A stretch of DNA of 7,859 nucleotides from Clostridia bacterium (GTDB taxonomy: Bacteria > Bacillota > Clostridia > UBA1381 > UMGS1253), in contig JAFQPV010000059.1 in assembly GCA_017411585.1 (NCBI GenBank), forward strand, positions 1 to 7,859, in the 5' to 3' direction. A program made the translations under genes and the position numbers. Shown piece after piece: positions 1 to 6,429 of the stretch. Numbering within the stretch: position 1 is the stretch's first letter; each line of letters begins with the position of its first letter. The notes beneath the pieces are model-generated. The model worked only from the letters and a program-made list of their open reading frames with translations, was not told the DNA's origin and searched no databases.

Positions 1-2
1 AA

Positions 3-68
3 AGAATTAAAGAGAAACTTGGGTGGATAAGTCCGGTACAATATCGACTTAACACCTTGGCTGCATAA
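3..68 (+). CDS. IS3-family transposase OrfB, C-terminal 21 residues (partial)
   Basis: Reading from base 3 gives RIKEKLGWISPVQYRLNTLA plus a final A and a TAA stop at 66-68. The pattern R-I-K-x-K-L-x-x-x-S-P-V-Q-Y-R is the characteristic end of IS150-group DDE transposases (the rve integrase-core family), which catalyse the cut-and-circularise transposition of IS3 elements. The reading frame is open to the window edge, so the gene starts upstream. The surviving tail looks undamaged, but nothing can be said about the DDE catalytic residues, which are outside the window. Confidence 0.82.
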   Translation, partial: RIKEKLGWISPVQYRLNTLAA

Positions 69-70
69 AA

Positions 71-101
71 TAGCGTAGCAGTCATTAAAACTACTACGCT
101 A
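71..101 (+). repeat. Inverted repeat (hairpin) just after the transposase stop
   Basis: TAGCGTAGcAG (71-81) pairs with CTaCTACGCTA (91-101), an 11-bp stem with one mismatch around a 9-nt loop. It lies 2 nt after the transposase stop and could protect the 3' end or help stop transcription, but no T-run follows it directly. A second short stem, AAAAAGT (103-109) with ACTTTTT (113-119), lies immediately after and overlaps the IS terminal repeat; together they may form a weak terminator. The function is inferred. Confidence 0.5.
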
Positions 102-198
102 TAAAAAGTCTAACTTTTTGGGGTCACATCATACTTTCGTGCGTGTCCGCCTTTTTGTATTCTTTTTTTCTCTGTTTTTGTTCTGAATTTTTTCCTTT

Positions 199-220
199 GA
201 CAGCTAAATGACAGCTAAAT
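199..220 (+). repeat. 11-bp tandem direct repeat
   Basis: GACAGCTAAAT occurs twice back to back, at 199-209 and 210-220, with no mismatch. It lies in non-coding sequence about 70 bases outside the IS end. It is most likely a simple slippage duplication; no role is evident. Confidence 0.85.
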
Positions 221-224
221 GCTT

Positions 225-371
225 TTATTCTGTATTATGAAGACCTCTCCGTTTTCTGCAGAATGTAGATTCAGAATCGATCTTTACTCTCCGCATTGCA
301 TCTTCAACAGTAATAATCCCTTCATCAAACGCCCCGGCAACTTAACTCAAAGCATTTTCAACCTCAAATGC
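225..371 (-). pseudogene. Possible relic of a recombinase-like C-terminus
   Basis: Downstream of the regulator's stop, and in the same minus-strand frame, the sequence reads AFEVENALS, a TAA stop (342-344), then VAGAFDEGIITVEDAMRRVK and onward through IDSESTFCRKRR to a TAA at 225-227. The arrangement FDEG-x-I-T-V-E-D-A-x-R-R followed by S-x-S-T-F-x-R-K resembles the small helix-turn-helix ending seen in some serine recombinases and resolvases (compare ITxEEAAxxLGxSxSTFYRK). There is no start codon or ribosome binding site, and a stop interrupts it. The assignment rests on pattern memory only. It may equally be chance open frame. Confidence 0.22.
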
Positions 372-1142
372 TTACATAAATTTCAACATTTCTTTGTCAT
401 TTTCTTTCAGATACCGTTTGTACATCTTGCAAAAATAACTGGCGTCAAAAAAGCCGAGTTTTTCCGCGATTTCGTTTAAAGTCAGATTTTGCTCGTGCAG
501 GCGCATTGCGTGTCTGAATCTGATTTTGTTGCGGTATTCAATCGGCGACACACCCGTGTACTGGCGGAAAAGCTTGCGAAAATGACTTTCGCTTAAGTTG
601 CAGGTGTCGGCATAGACTTGCACCGGCAGATTTTCACAATAGTGCTCGCTGATATAATCAATTGCGCCTTGCACCGGGCAGAGCGCAGCGTCATCTGCCA
701 GCTTTTCAATAAGATAGTAGAGCAAAGATTTGATTTTTACCATTGGTGCAGGCGCTGTGTTATACAGTCGTTCGAGCAAAACAAAAATATTTTCATCTTC
801 ATATCTTATCTCTTTATATTTGTAGTAAATCTCTTTCTTGATTAAATTTTCCAGAAGTCCTTCAAAACGAAAGGCGATGGCGATGGCTGTGTTTTTTTCT
901 TCCGATGTTTTGAATTGTGCTTTATACTCGGTTTTCGCCGGTATAAAGACGACGGCGCCTTTCTCAACTTCGAGCTTTGTGTTGTTGATTTCATACGCTC
1001 TTTTTCCGGCTAAAACATATTGAAGTATGCAAAACGAACGTCCGCCGTTGAGATAAGAAAAAGCAATATCTTCCTCATAGGTTGCCTTAACGATATCCAA
1101 AAGCTTGAATTCTATATCGTGGTAGAGCATTTCTTTGGTCAT
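372..1142 (-). CDS. AraC-family transcriptional regulator with N-terminal cupin sensor domain
   Basis: This 256-residue protein is a DNA-binding regulator of the AraC/XylS family. Residues about 15-95 form a beta-rich cupin-like sensor region (FCILQYVLAGKRAYEIN, then LEVEKGAVVFIPAKTEY, the usual strand-turn pattern of a sugar-binding arm). Residues about 160-246 hold two helix-turn-helix units: LPVQVYADTCNLSESHFRKL (172-191) with the GVSPIEYRNKIR linker, and TLNEIAEKLGFFDASYFCKM (221-240) before YKRYLK. The length fits typical one-component sugar regulators. I chose the ATG at 1142 because AAGGAGG (1158-1152) sits 9 nt upstream; an in-frame ATG at 1196 lies at the -35 box of the predicted promoter and cannot be the main start. 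It is divergent from the glycosidase operon, so it most likely activates that operon in response to a sugar; the ligand is unknown. Confidence 0.93.
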   Translation of the reverse strand: MTKEMLYHDIEFKLLDIVKATYEEDIAFSYLNGGRSFCILQYVLAGKRAYEINNTKLEVEKGAVVFIPAKTEYKAQFKTSEEKNTAIAIAFRFEGLLENLIKKEIYYKYKEIRYEDENIFVLLERLYNTAPAPMVKIKSLLYYLIEKLADDAALCPVQGAIDYISEHYCENLPVQVYADTCNLSESHFRKLFRQYTGVSPIEYRNKIRFRHAMRLHEQNLTLNEIAEKLGFFDASYFCKMYKRYLKENDKEMLKFM

Positions 1143-1151
1143 ATACGCGCG

Positions 1152-1158
1152 CCTCCTT
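1152..1158 (-). promoter_or_regulatory. Ribosome binding site deciding the regulator start
   Basis: On the minus strand this is AAGGAGG, a full match to the anti-Shine-Dalgarno, 9 nt before the ATG at 1142. It settles the start against the longer frame that begins at 1196. Confidence 0.88.
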
Positions 1159-1166
1159 GTGATTAA

Positions 1167-1196
1167 ATTATACCAAATGCAATATAAATATGTCAA
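1167..1196 (-). promoter_or_regulatory. Predicted sigma-A promoter of the AraC-type regulator
   Basis: On the minus strand TTGACA (1196-1191) and TATAAT (1172-1167), both perfect consensus, are separated by 18 nt. Transcription would start near 1160, leaving a leader of roughly 18 nt that just contains the ribosome binding site. The strong boxes suggest the regulator is made constitutively unless it represses itself through the adjacent repeats. Confidence 0.75.
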
Positions 1197-1225
1197 TAAT
1201 CTAAAGAAGTTATCGAATTTTTAAA

Positions 1226-1259
1226 TAATCGAATACTACAATTTTATAATCAAATATTA
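1226..1259 (+). promoter_or_regulatory. Predicted AraC-type operator: 13-bp direct repeats, 21-bp period
   Basis: TAATCGAATACTA (1226-1238) and TAATCAAATATTA (1247-1259) agree at 11 of 13 positions and begin exactly 21 bp apart, two helical turns. Tandem half-sites about 21 bp apart are the known operator layout for AraC-family dimers. The downstream copy ends 2 bp before the -35 box of the operon promoter, the position expected for activation by contact with RNA polymerase. A further related copy, TTATCGAAT, lies at 1210-1218 on the regulator side. That this regulator binds here is inferred. Confidence 0.55.
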
Positions 1260-1261
1260 TA

Positions 1262-1290
1262 TTGGTTGCAAGAAAAATGTGTAGTATGAT
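1262..1290 (+). promoter_or_regulatory. Predicted promoter of the three-gene glycosidase operon
   Basis: TTGGTT (1262-1267) and TATGAT (1285-1290) are separated by 17 nt. The -10 box differs from consensus at one base, the -35 at two, which suits an activator-dependent promoter. The start would fall near 1297, giving a leader of about 80 nt that carries the dyad at 1316-1345. Confidence 0.55.
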
Positions 1291-1315
1291 TAGGGTAGAA
1301 ATACTATGGCATATA

Positions 1316-1345
1316 CTGCCGGGCAATGCGTGCATTTTCCGGTAG
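1316..1345 (+). promoter_or_regulatory. 30-bp interrupted dyad in the operon leader
   Basis: The two arms are CTGCCGG (1316-1322) with CCGGTAG (1339-1345), and AATGC (1325-1329) with GCATT (1332-1336), spaced symmetrically by two bases and centred on 1330/1331. In RNA the single arm mismatch and one spacer position become G-U pairs, so a stable hairpin with a CGUG loop can form in the leader, 22 nt before the ribosome binding site. It may work as a mRNA hairpin or as a DNA operator for a symmetric dimer. It carries no T-run, so it is not a simple attenuator. Confidence 0.55.
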
Positions 1346-1367
1346 AAGTTCATATAAAAGGTTCGGG

Positions 1368-1373
1368 AAGGAG
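1368..1373 (+). promoter_or_regulatory. Ribosome binding site deciding the start of the hydrolase-like gene
   Basis: AAGGAG lies 6 nt before the ATG at 1380. The alternative upstream ATG at 1326 sits inside the leader dyad with no ribosome binding site, so the shorter frame is preferred. Confidence 0.85.
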
Positions 1374-1379
1374 ATTAAC

Positions 1380-4300
1380 ATGTTTACCTTGGATGAAAAA
1401 TTCGATTTGTTAAACGATGGCGGTATGCCGTATTCTATGACAGAAGAAAACCTGCATTCCTATGCAAATGCCTCCGGCAAGGTGGAAAGCGGCAAGCTTC
1501 TCTTATTGAGAAGATATGCGAAAATGATTCTCAAAACGCCGAAGCTGCAAGTCTTTGATTTTTCGTGCAAACTGGGCTTTTCTCCGCTTGCGTCCTCGGA
1601 GGGGATTCCGGTTGTATGGGGCATTCATTTCGGTTATGACCCGGAAAGGCGTGCAGGCAAGCTGTTGCACGTCAAGTATTCCGAGAACGACCGCTTGCTG
1701 AGCTTTGAGCTTTACAAGCAGAGCGGCATAGATAAAGTATTGCTCTTTACGCAAAGTACAGAGCATGTAGAGCTTTCCGGAAATACGATGTATGATTTGA
1801 ATTTTTCTGTACAAAGTGGGAAATGCATCGGGTGCTTTAACGGCGTGAATTTTGGCTTCGATTGCGGCGCGGTGGACGGAAAAATTGCCCTTGTGCACAT
1901 TTTGTCCATCCATGGCGTTCTGTTTTCTGATATCCATATTGAAAGCAACTGCGCGCCGTATGAAATTATCCGAGATGAAAACTATGTTATGCCGCATTAC
2001 GACGGTGGCTCCGAAGACTACGCTTTGCATCTTACGGTAAAAAAATATACCTGCGGTACATACGAGGTTTCTTATGAGTTAACGGGCGGTGCAGGTTCAA
2101 AATACACACAGGATTACAAGATGGGCGTTTGGTCTATACAGTATGACATTATTACAAACGCTTATATACGCTTTTACGGCGCAAAAAATACGGATAAGCT
2201 CTATCTTAAAAACGGCGAGCTTCGTTTTGTGGAGCAGAATGAAAAAATTAAAAAGCCGGAGTTATACCTTCAGGGGCACAAGATGCCTTATACCGGCAGT
2301 TTCTTTCTGGAAGAATTTGACGAATCGGCAAAGTTTGCTTACGGCTATGAATTGTTCCGCAGTTTGGGTACGGATTTGCAGCAAGGTCGGCGTGAGTTTG
2401 TGTATGCCCAAAATACGCTCGTATACAGTGGCGCACCTTTGACGGACGATTGTATCATTACGGTGCAGTCGCCGGAAGATAAGAAAATGACTGAGAAAAT
2501 CCCGAAAGACATTGACCTGTATGCGCATGCGCTTTTCCACGCACAGAAGAATCATTATTTCATGCATGATGAAGATGCCGTATTTAAAATCGAAACGCAT
2601 ATACAAAAGTATGCGGAGCTGACGACGGCAAAGTTTTATCTTCTCGATGCGTTTTATGATGTCATCTGCGAGTTGTACCCTTCGCAAGAAAAGACGGATA
2701 CCCATGCAGAATACGGCTTTGTTTCGAGGGGCTACAACATAAACTTAGGCAAAAAGGCGCAGGGGGTATATCACATTCAATGCAAGGTGCTGCTCGGCGA
2801 ACAAGTGCTTCAGGTACATACATCGGCTTTTGAGGTTTTGGACGATACCGCCCTTTCGCCGAGAGAAAGCTCGGGCTTTCCGTTTATGTATTCCGGCGAA
2901 GCGGCACCAATCAAAGTCGAATACAACTGCCCGGACCCTTGGATGATTAAGCCGGACCACAATGAAGTGCATTATGTGGATTGCATGCAGGCGGTGCCGG
3001 AGATTACGGAGCATCGCGCGGGCTGGGCACTATTGAAAACCTATAAAAGAAAGATGTTTTTATGGGCGAATTCCAGAAGCATACCAAAAGGAAAAACATT
3101 TAAAGATTACCCCAAAAGCCTGAAGCTTGCAGATTTTGTGTGCATCGATGTGCCGGAGCGTGCACCGCTGACGTACTGCAATGTACTGCCGTACATATTT
3201 ACCTCCGAAGCGGTACGCAAAATATACAATCAATTCAAAGAAGCGCATCCGGACTATGTGCTTTTTGATATGCCAGAGGACGGTAAGGTTTCAAAGGAAG
3301 ACTTTATTGACCTTTTCAAACGCTATGGTACTGCGTGGCTTGCGTATCTGAATGATAAAAATACGGACAATCTTATGGAACTGTATGATGAAGTACGAGC
3401 GGAATATCCGAAACTTAAATTTTCACACTATGGCCCGTACAATCTGTATACAATGAAACATTCGGGTATCCGTCGCACAAATATGTCGTTTAAGCCATAC
3501 AAGCGCGCAGCCGAAATGATGGACGGCTTCTGGATTTTTGAAGACTATCCGTTCGTAACGGGACAGGCGACATACAATTCGTCCTGGGCGATGATGGGTC
3601 TTTTGCAGAATATGCCGGATGCCAATATTGCCATTGAGCTTTACAGCAGCTTTGACCCGGTTTGCCCGGATGGGTTTCTCTTTTATGCAAATCCGCCTAT
3701 GGGGTCCATATACGTCGAAAGTTATCGTACGGTGACGCAGGTGTATGAGTATATGTACGCACCCGTGTTTATGGACGGAAAGTTTAAATATTATGACAGA
3801 CCGGGATTTCAGTTTATGCCGTCCTATAATACCGAAGCAAGTCAAAGATTTGCGGAGTTTTTGAAGGGTTGGGGTACCTATCTGAAAAACAAGCCGGCAA
3901 AACCGTTGAAATCGCCGGTGTTTGTAGCAGAATTTCCGGATGAAGATGACAGATTTGACTTCGATTTTTCGGAGCGCGATGCCAACAACATCAGCCAGGC
4001 GGGGCAATCGTACATGTATGAAACAATGGCAGAAGCAGGCATCCCAAAAGGCTTTAGTACAACGCTTGAGGGCATTTTGGATTTGGAGGCTTCCATGACG
4101 GATATATGCATACTGCCGTCGCTTAAAAATGCTTCGGATGCAGTGAAACAGAAGATTCGCGCGCTTTCGCAGGAAGGTGTTGCTTTGATTGCTGTAAGCG
4201 ATGTTGCAGATTTGTGCGACCTTTTCGGCGTAAAGTCCGATAAAAAATCAGTTAAACTTGCCGCCCTGCAAACCAATACAGAACACGAGAGCATTACGCG

Positions 4301-5057
4301 CCGCGACACGGAAATAAACTACAGCGCCGACGGTGCAGAGGTTTTGCTTTCCGTTGTTACACAGGATGGTCAAAACTATCCGTTTGTGTGCAAGTACGGC
4401 AACAATATATTGCTCAACGGCTACATCTGTCACGTTGGTTGCGCGCAATATCAGCATGATTTTCATGGCATTGCAAATATAAGTCAGCTTTTGAAAAAAG
4501 TAATGATGCAGGTAACAAAAGAGGTTGCCTCTCCGCTTGCAACTGCGGATAACAACTGTGGCATCAGCGTTTTTGAAACCGAAAACGGCGAAAAGAGAAT
4601 CCTTTTGACAGACTTTACCTTGTGCGGAAATACTATGCCGAAGCAGGTGATGGTTCAACTGAATTTCGACGCAGAGGATGTTGTCAATGTTTGCCATAAA
4701 GACATGGCTGTAGCACCGGAGATCATCCGTGTGGACGGCAAGGTAAAAGCCTTTCGTGTTACATTGCGCCCGGGCGAGAGCACTATGTTTAAACCGAAAA
4801 CCGTCTGCGAGAAAATCAAGGACAAAAAGCTGATGCTCGTTATCTTCTTGGTGGCGGTGTGCCTGTATTTAAACCTGATGTTTAAAATGCTTGCAGGCTT
4901 AAAGCTGACTTCGACGCAGATTTATCCGCTTTGTCAGGGACTCGGCATCATAAATTCCTCGGTGATTGGTATGGTGTTTTTCAAAGAAAAGATTAATGCC
5001 AAGGCAATTGTGGGTATGGCGATTTCCATTGCAGCACTTATGCTGATCAATTTGTGA
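1380..5057 (+). CDS. Uncharacterised glycoside-hydrolase-like protein fused to the C-terminal part of an EamA/DMT transporter
   Basis: This is a 1225-residue protein that I do not recognise as a named family. No signal peptide is present, so the main body should be cytoplasmic. Residues about 55-190 look like a jelly-roll (concanavalin A-like) domain, ending in GKIALVHILSIHGVLFSDIH. Residues about 190-500 are further beta-rich sequence. Residues about 585-850 alternate strands and helices like a TIM barrel (DYVLFDMPED, GTAWLAYLND, KFSHYGPYNLY, DGFWIFEDYPF, NIAIELYSSFDP); Glu721 and Glu753 follow predicted strands and are candidate acids, but this is a guess. Residues about 875-950 resemble the Rossmann-like domain that follows the barrel in GH42-type enzymes, and 1055-1137 a small beta-sandwich ending LRPGESTMF. 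Residues 1145-1225 change abruptly to KIKDKKLMLVIFL, three hydrophobic segments and the VFFKEKINAKAIVGMAISIA end typical of EamA transporters. It is first in the operon, 33 nt before melA. The carbohydrate role is inferred from layout and neighbours. Confidence 0.75.
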   Translation: MFTLDEKFDLLNDGGMPYSMTEENLHSYANASGKVESGKLLLLRRYAKMILKTPKLQVFDFSCKLGFSPLASSEGIPVVWGIHFGYDPERRAGKLLHVKYSENDRLLSFELYKQSGIDKVLLFTQSTEHVELSGNTMYDLNFSVQSGKCIGCFNGVNFGFDCGAVDGKIALVHILSIHGVLFSDIHIESNCAPYEIIRDENYVMPHYDGGSEDYALHLTVKKYTCGTYEVSYELTGGAGSKYTQDYKMGVWSIQYDIITNAYIRFYGAKNTDKLYLKNGELRFVEQNEKIKKPELYLQGHKMPYTGSFFLEEFDESAKFAYGYELFRSLGTDLQQGRREFVYAQNTLVYSGAPLTDDCIITVQSPEDKKMTEKIPKDIDLYAHALFHAQKNHYFMHDEDAVFKIETHIQKYAELTTAKFYLLDAFYDVICELYPSQEKTDTHAEYGFVSRGYNINLGKKAQGVYHIQCKVLLGEQVLQVHTSAFEVLDDTALSPRESSGFPFMYSGEAAPIKVEYNCPDPWMIKPDHNEVHYVDCMQAVPEITEHRAGWALLKTYKRKMFLWANSRSIPKGKTFKDYPKSLKLADFVCIDVPERAPLTYCNVLPYIFTSEAVRKIYNQFKEAHPDYVLFDMPEDGKVSKEDFIDLFKRYGTAWLAYLNDKNTDNLMELYDEVRAEYPKLKFSHYGPYNLYTMKHSGIRRTNMSFKPYKRAAEMMDGFWIFEDYPFVTGQATYNSSWAMMGLLQNMPDANIAIELYSSFDPVCPDGFLFYANPPMGSIYVESYRTVTQVYEYMYAPVFMDGKFKYYDRPGFQFMPSYNTEASQRFAEFLKGWGTYLKNKPAKPLKSPVFVAEFPDEDDRFDFDFSERDANNISQAGQSYMYETMAEAGIPKGFSTTLEGILDLEASMTDICILPSLKNASDAVKQKIRALSQEGVALIAVSDVADLCDLFGVKSDKKSVKLAALQTNTEHESITRRDTEINYSADGAEVLLSVVTQDGQNYPFVCKYGNNILLNGYICHVGCAQYQHDFHGIANISQLLKKVMMQVTKEVASPLATADNNCGISVFETENGEKRILLTDFTLCGNTMPKQVMVQLNFDAEDVVNVCHKDMAVAPEIIRVDGKVKAFRVTLRPGESTMFKPKTVCEKIKDKKLMLVIFLVAVCLYLNLMFKMLAGLKLTSTQIYPLCQGLGIINSSVIGMVFFKEKINAKAIVGMAISIAALMLINL
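4812..5054 (+). other. EamA/DMT-transporter-like tail within the preceding protein
   Basis: Codons 1145-1225 encode three predicted membrane segments: about 1151-1172 (LMLVIFLVAVCLYLNLMFKM), 1178-1201 (TQIYPLCQGLGIINSSVIGM) and 1208-1225 (KAIVGMAISIAALMLINL). The motif F-F-K-E-K between the second and third, and the final I-x-x-x-A-L-x-L-I-N-L, match the end of the second EamA repeat. A full EamA protein has about ten segments and 280-300 residues, so roughly the first 200 residues are missing. No ribosome binding site precedes any internal ATG here, so separate translation is unlikely. It may act only as a membrane anchor, or be a non-functional remnant. Confidence 0.7.
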
Positions 5058-5078
5058 TTGCCGTTTAAAATTCAAAAG

Positions 5079-5082
5079 GAGT
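5079..5082 (+). promoter_or_regulatory. Ribosome binding site of melA
   Basis: The core GGAG, within AAAAGGAGTG, lies 8 nt before the ATG at 5091, in the 33-nt gap after the fused hydrolase gene. It supports this start and operon-coupled translation. Confidence 0.8.
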
Positions 5083-5090
5083 GAAAAAAG

Positions 5091-6410
5091 ATGATTAAAG
5101 TTACTTTTATTGGGGCAGGCAGTACAATATTTGCTAAAAACGTTCTTGGTGATATTATGCTTACCGATGCCTTAAAGCAGGTAGAAATTGCCCTGTATGA
5201 CATTGATGCAGACAGACTCGACGAGTCGTTTGAGTTAATCTCCGTGCTGAACAAAAATGTGAACGAAGGCAGAGCAACCGTTAAAAAATATCTTGGCGTA
5301 GAAAACAGAAAGGAAGCCCTGCGCGGTGCAAATTTCGTAGTCAATGCCATTCAGGTCGGCGGCTATGAGCCAAGCACGGTTATCGATTTTGAAATCCCTA
5401 AAAAATACGGCTTACGGCAGACGATCGCCGATACACTGGGCATCGGCGGTATCTTCCGTGCGCTGCGCACGATTCCGGTAATGCGCGAATTTGCAGAGGA
5501 TATGGAAGCGGTTTGCCCGGATGCCATCTTTTTAAACTACACCAACCCGATGGCGATGCTTTCCGGCTATATGCAACGCTACACCAAGGTAAACACGATC
5601 GGTCTTTGCCACAGTGTGCAGGTTTGCGTGTGGGGCTTGTATAATACATTAGGACTCGAGCTGCCCGAAGGCTATGTTGAAAAAATTGCCGGAATTAACC
5701 ACATGGCGTGGCTTTTGGAAATCAAGGATAAAGATGGAAACGATTTGTATCCGATGCTGCGCGAGGCGGCGAAAAACTTTAAAGATTCTGAATGCAACAA
5801 CCTCATAAGACTGGACTATTTAAACAAATTCGGTTATTATGTAACTGAGTCGAGTGAGCATAATGCGGAATATAATCCGTTTTATATTAAAAGCAATTAT
5901 CCGGAGTTGATTGAAAAGTTTAACATTCCGCTGGATTTGTATCCGCAAAGATGCATCAAGCAAATTGCGGAATGGAAAGAGCAAAAAGAGAAAATTTTCA
6001 ATGGCGGCAATATTACACATGAGCGAAGCCGTGAATACGCTTCGCGCATTATAGAAGCCGTAGTCACCAATAAGCCGTATCAGTTCGGCGGCAATGTGCA
6101 AAATACCGGTCTGATTCCGAATCTGCCGTCCAATGCTTGCGTAGAAGTGCCTTGTATTGCAGACGGTAATGGCATTACGCCGATGTATGTCGGGGAGCTG
6201 CCGATGCATCTTGCGGCGATGAATATGACAAACATCAACCCGCAGCTTCTGGCAATTCAGGCGGCAGTTACAAAGAAAAAGGAAGATGTGTATTATGCCG
6301 CTATGATGGACCCGCATACCGCTGCAGAGCTTTCGATGGATGATATTATAAAAATGTGCGACGAAATGATTGAAGCACACAATAACACACCGTTTAAGGT
6401 TTTGTGGTAA
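5091..6410 (+). CDS. melA: GH4 alpha-galactosidase (melibiase), MelA-like
   Basis: This 439-residue enzyme belongs to glycoside hydrolase family 4, which cleaves glycosides by an NAD+- and Mn2+-dependent oxidation-elimination mechanism in the cytoplasm. It carries the N-terminal dinucleotide loop FIGAGST (6-12), ADTLGIGGIFRALRTIP (113-129), NYTNPMAM (149-156), the metal-site Cys in GLCHSVQ (171-177, Cys173), the metal-site His in GINHMAW (201-207, His204), and YVTESSEHNAEY (250-261). The CHSV motif is the form found in GH4 alpha-galactosidases rather than the phospho-glycosidases (CDMP or CNVP types). Similarity to E. coli MelA extends to the end (YYAAMMDPHTAAEL near 401), and the length matches. 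All key residues appear intact. Likely substrates are melibiose, raffinose-type or polymer-derived alpha-galactosides; specificity for a related uronide cannot be excluded. It is the second gene of the operon. Confidence 0.93.
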   Translation: MIKVTFIGAGSTIFAKNVLGDIMLTDALKQVEIALYDIDADRLDESFELISVLNKNVNEGRATVKKYLGVENRKEALRGANFVVNAIQVGGYEPSTVIDFEIPKKYGLRQTIADTLGIGGIFRALRTIPVMREFAEDMEAVCPDAIFLNYTNPMAMLSGYMQRYTKVNTIGLCHSVQVCVWGLYNTLGLELPEGYVEKIAGINHMAWLLEIKDKDGNDLYPMLREAAKNFKDSECNNLIRLDYLNKFGYYVTESSEHNAEYNPFYIKSNYPELIEKFNIPLDLYPQRCIKQIAEWKEQKEKIFNGGNITHERSREYASRIIEAVVTNKPYQFGGNVQNTGLIPNLPSNACVEVPCIADGNGITPMYVGELPMHLAAMNMTNINPQLLAIQAAVTKKKEDVYYAAMMDPHTAAELSMDDIIKMCDEMIEAHNNTPFKVLW

Positions 6411-6429
6411 TCTGTTGTTTTTATATACA

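Larger units (their letters stand above)
1..131 (+). mobile_element. Right end of an IS3-family (IS150-like) insertion sequence
   Basis: The segment holds the C-terminal codons of an IS3-type OrfB transposase followed by about 60 bases that end in ACTTTTTGGGGTCACATCA. Read from the other strand this is TGATGTGACCCCAAAAAGTT, which matches the terminal inverted repeat style of IS150-group elements (TG..GACCCCAAAAAGTT). IS3-family elements end in CA, so the outer boundary is probably at 131. The left end and the rest of orfA/orfB lie before the window, so I cannot check the target-site duplication or whether the element is complete. Confidence 0.8.
132..371. other. Region without an intact gene between the IS end and the regulator
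   Basis: This 240-base stretch begins with T-rich sequence (runs of 5 to 7 T between about 153 and 193), continues with an 11-bp tandem duplication (199-220), and then contains a short open minus-strand frame that may be a gene relic. No hairpin followed by T-run is visible on the minus strand, so the terminator of the araC-type gene is not identified. The plus-strand frame 219-479 has no ribosome binding site and runs into the regulator antisense, so I do not call it a gene. Confidence 0.6.

Noticed and set aside
219..479. 86-codon plus-strand open frame
   Set aside because: It overlaps the C-terminal helix-turn-helix coding region of the AraC regulator in antisense, lacks a ribosome binding site and has no recognisable sequence features.
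1143..1196. Longer N-terminus of the AraC regulator starting at 1196
   Set aside because: The extra codons cover the predicted promoter boxes and the transcription start would be downstream of that ATG; the ATG at 1142 has a perfect AAGGAGG.
1326..1379. Upstream in-frame ATG for the hydrolase-like gene
   Set aside because: It lies inside the leader dyad and has no Shine-Dalgarno sequence, while the ATG at 1380 has AAGGAG at 6 nt.
1297..1379. Riboswitch or T-box in the operon leader
   Set aside because: The leader is only about 80 nt, has a single dyad and shows no conserved riboswitch core or terminator alternative.
1503..2030. 175-codon minus-strand open frame inside the hydrolase-like gene
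   Set aside because: It is fully antisense to a strong coding frame, has no ribosome binding site and its protein has no domain-like pattern.
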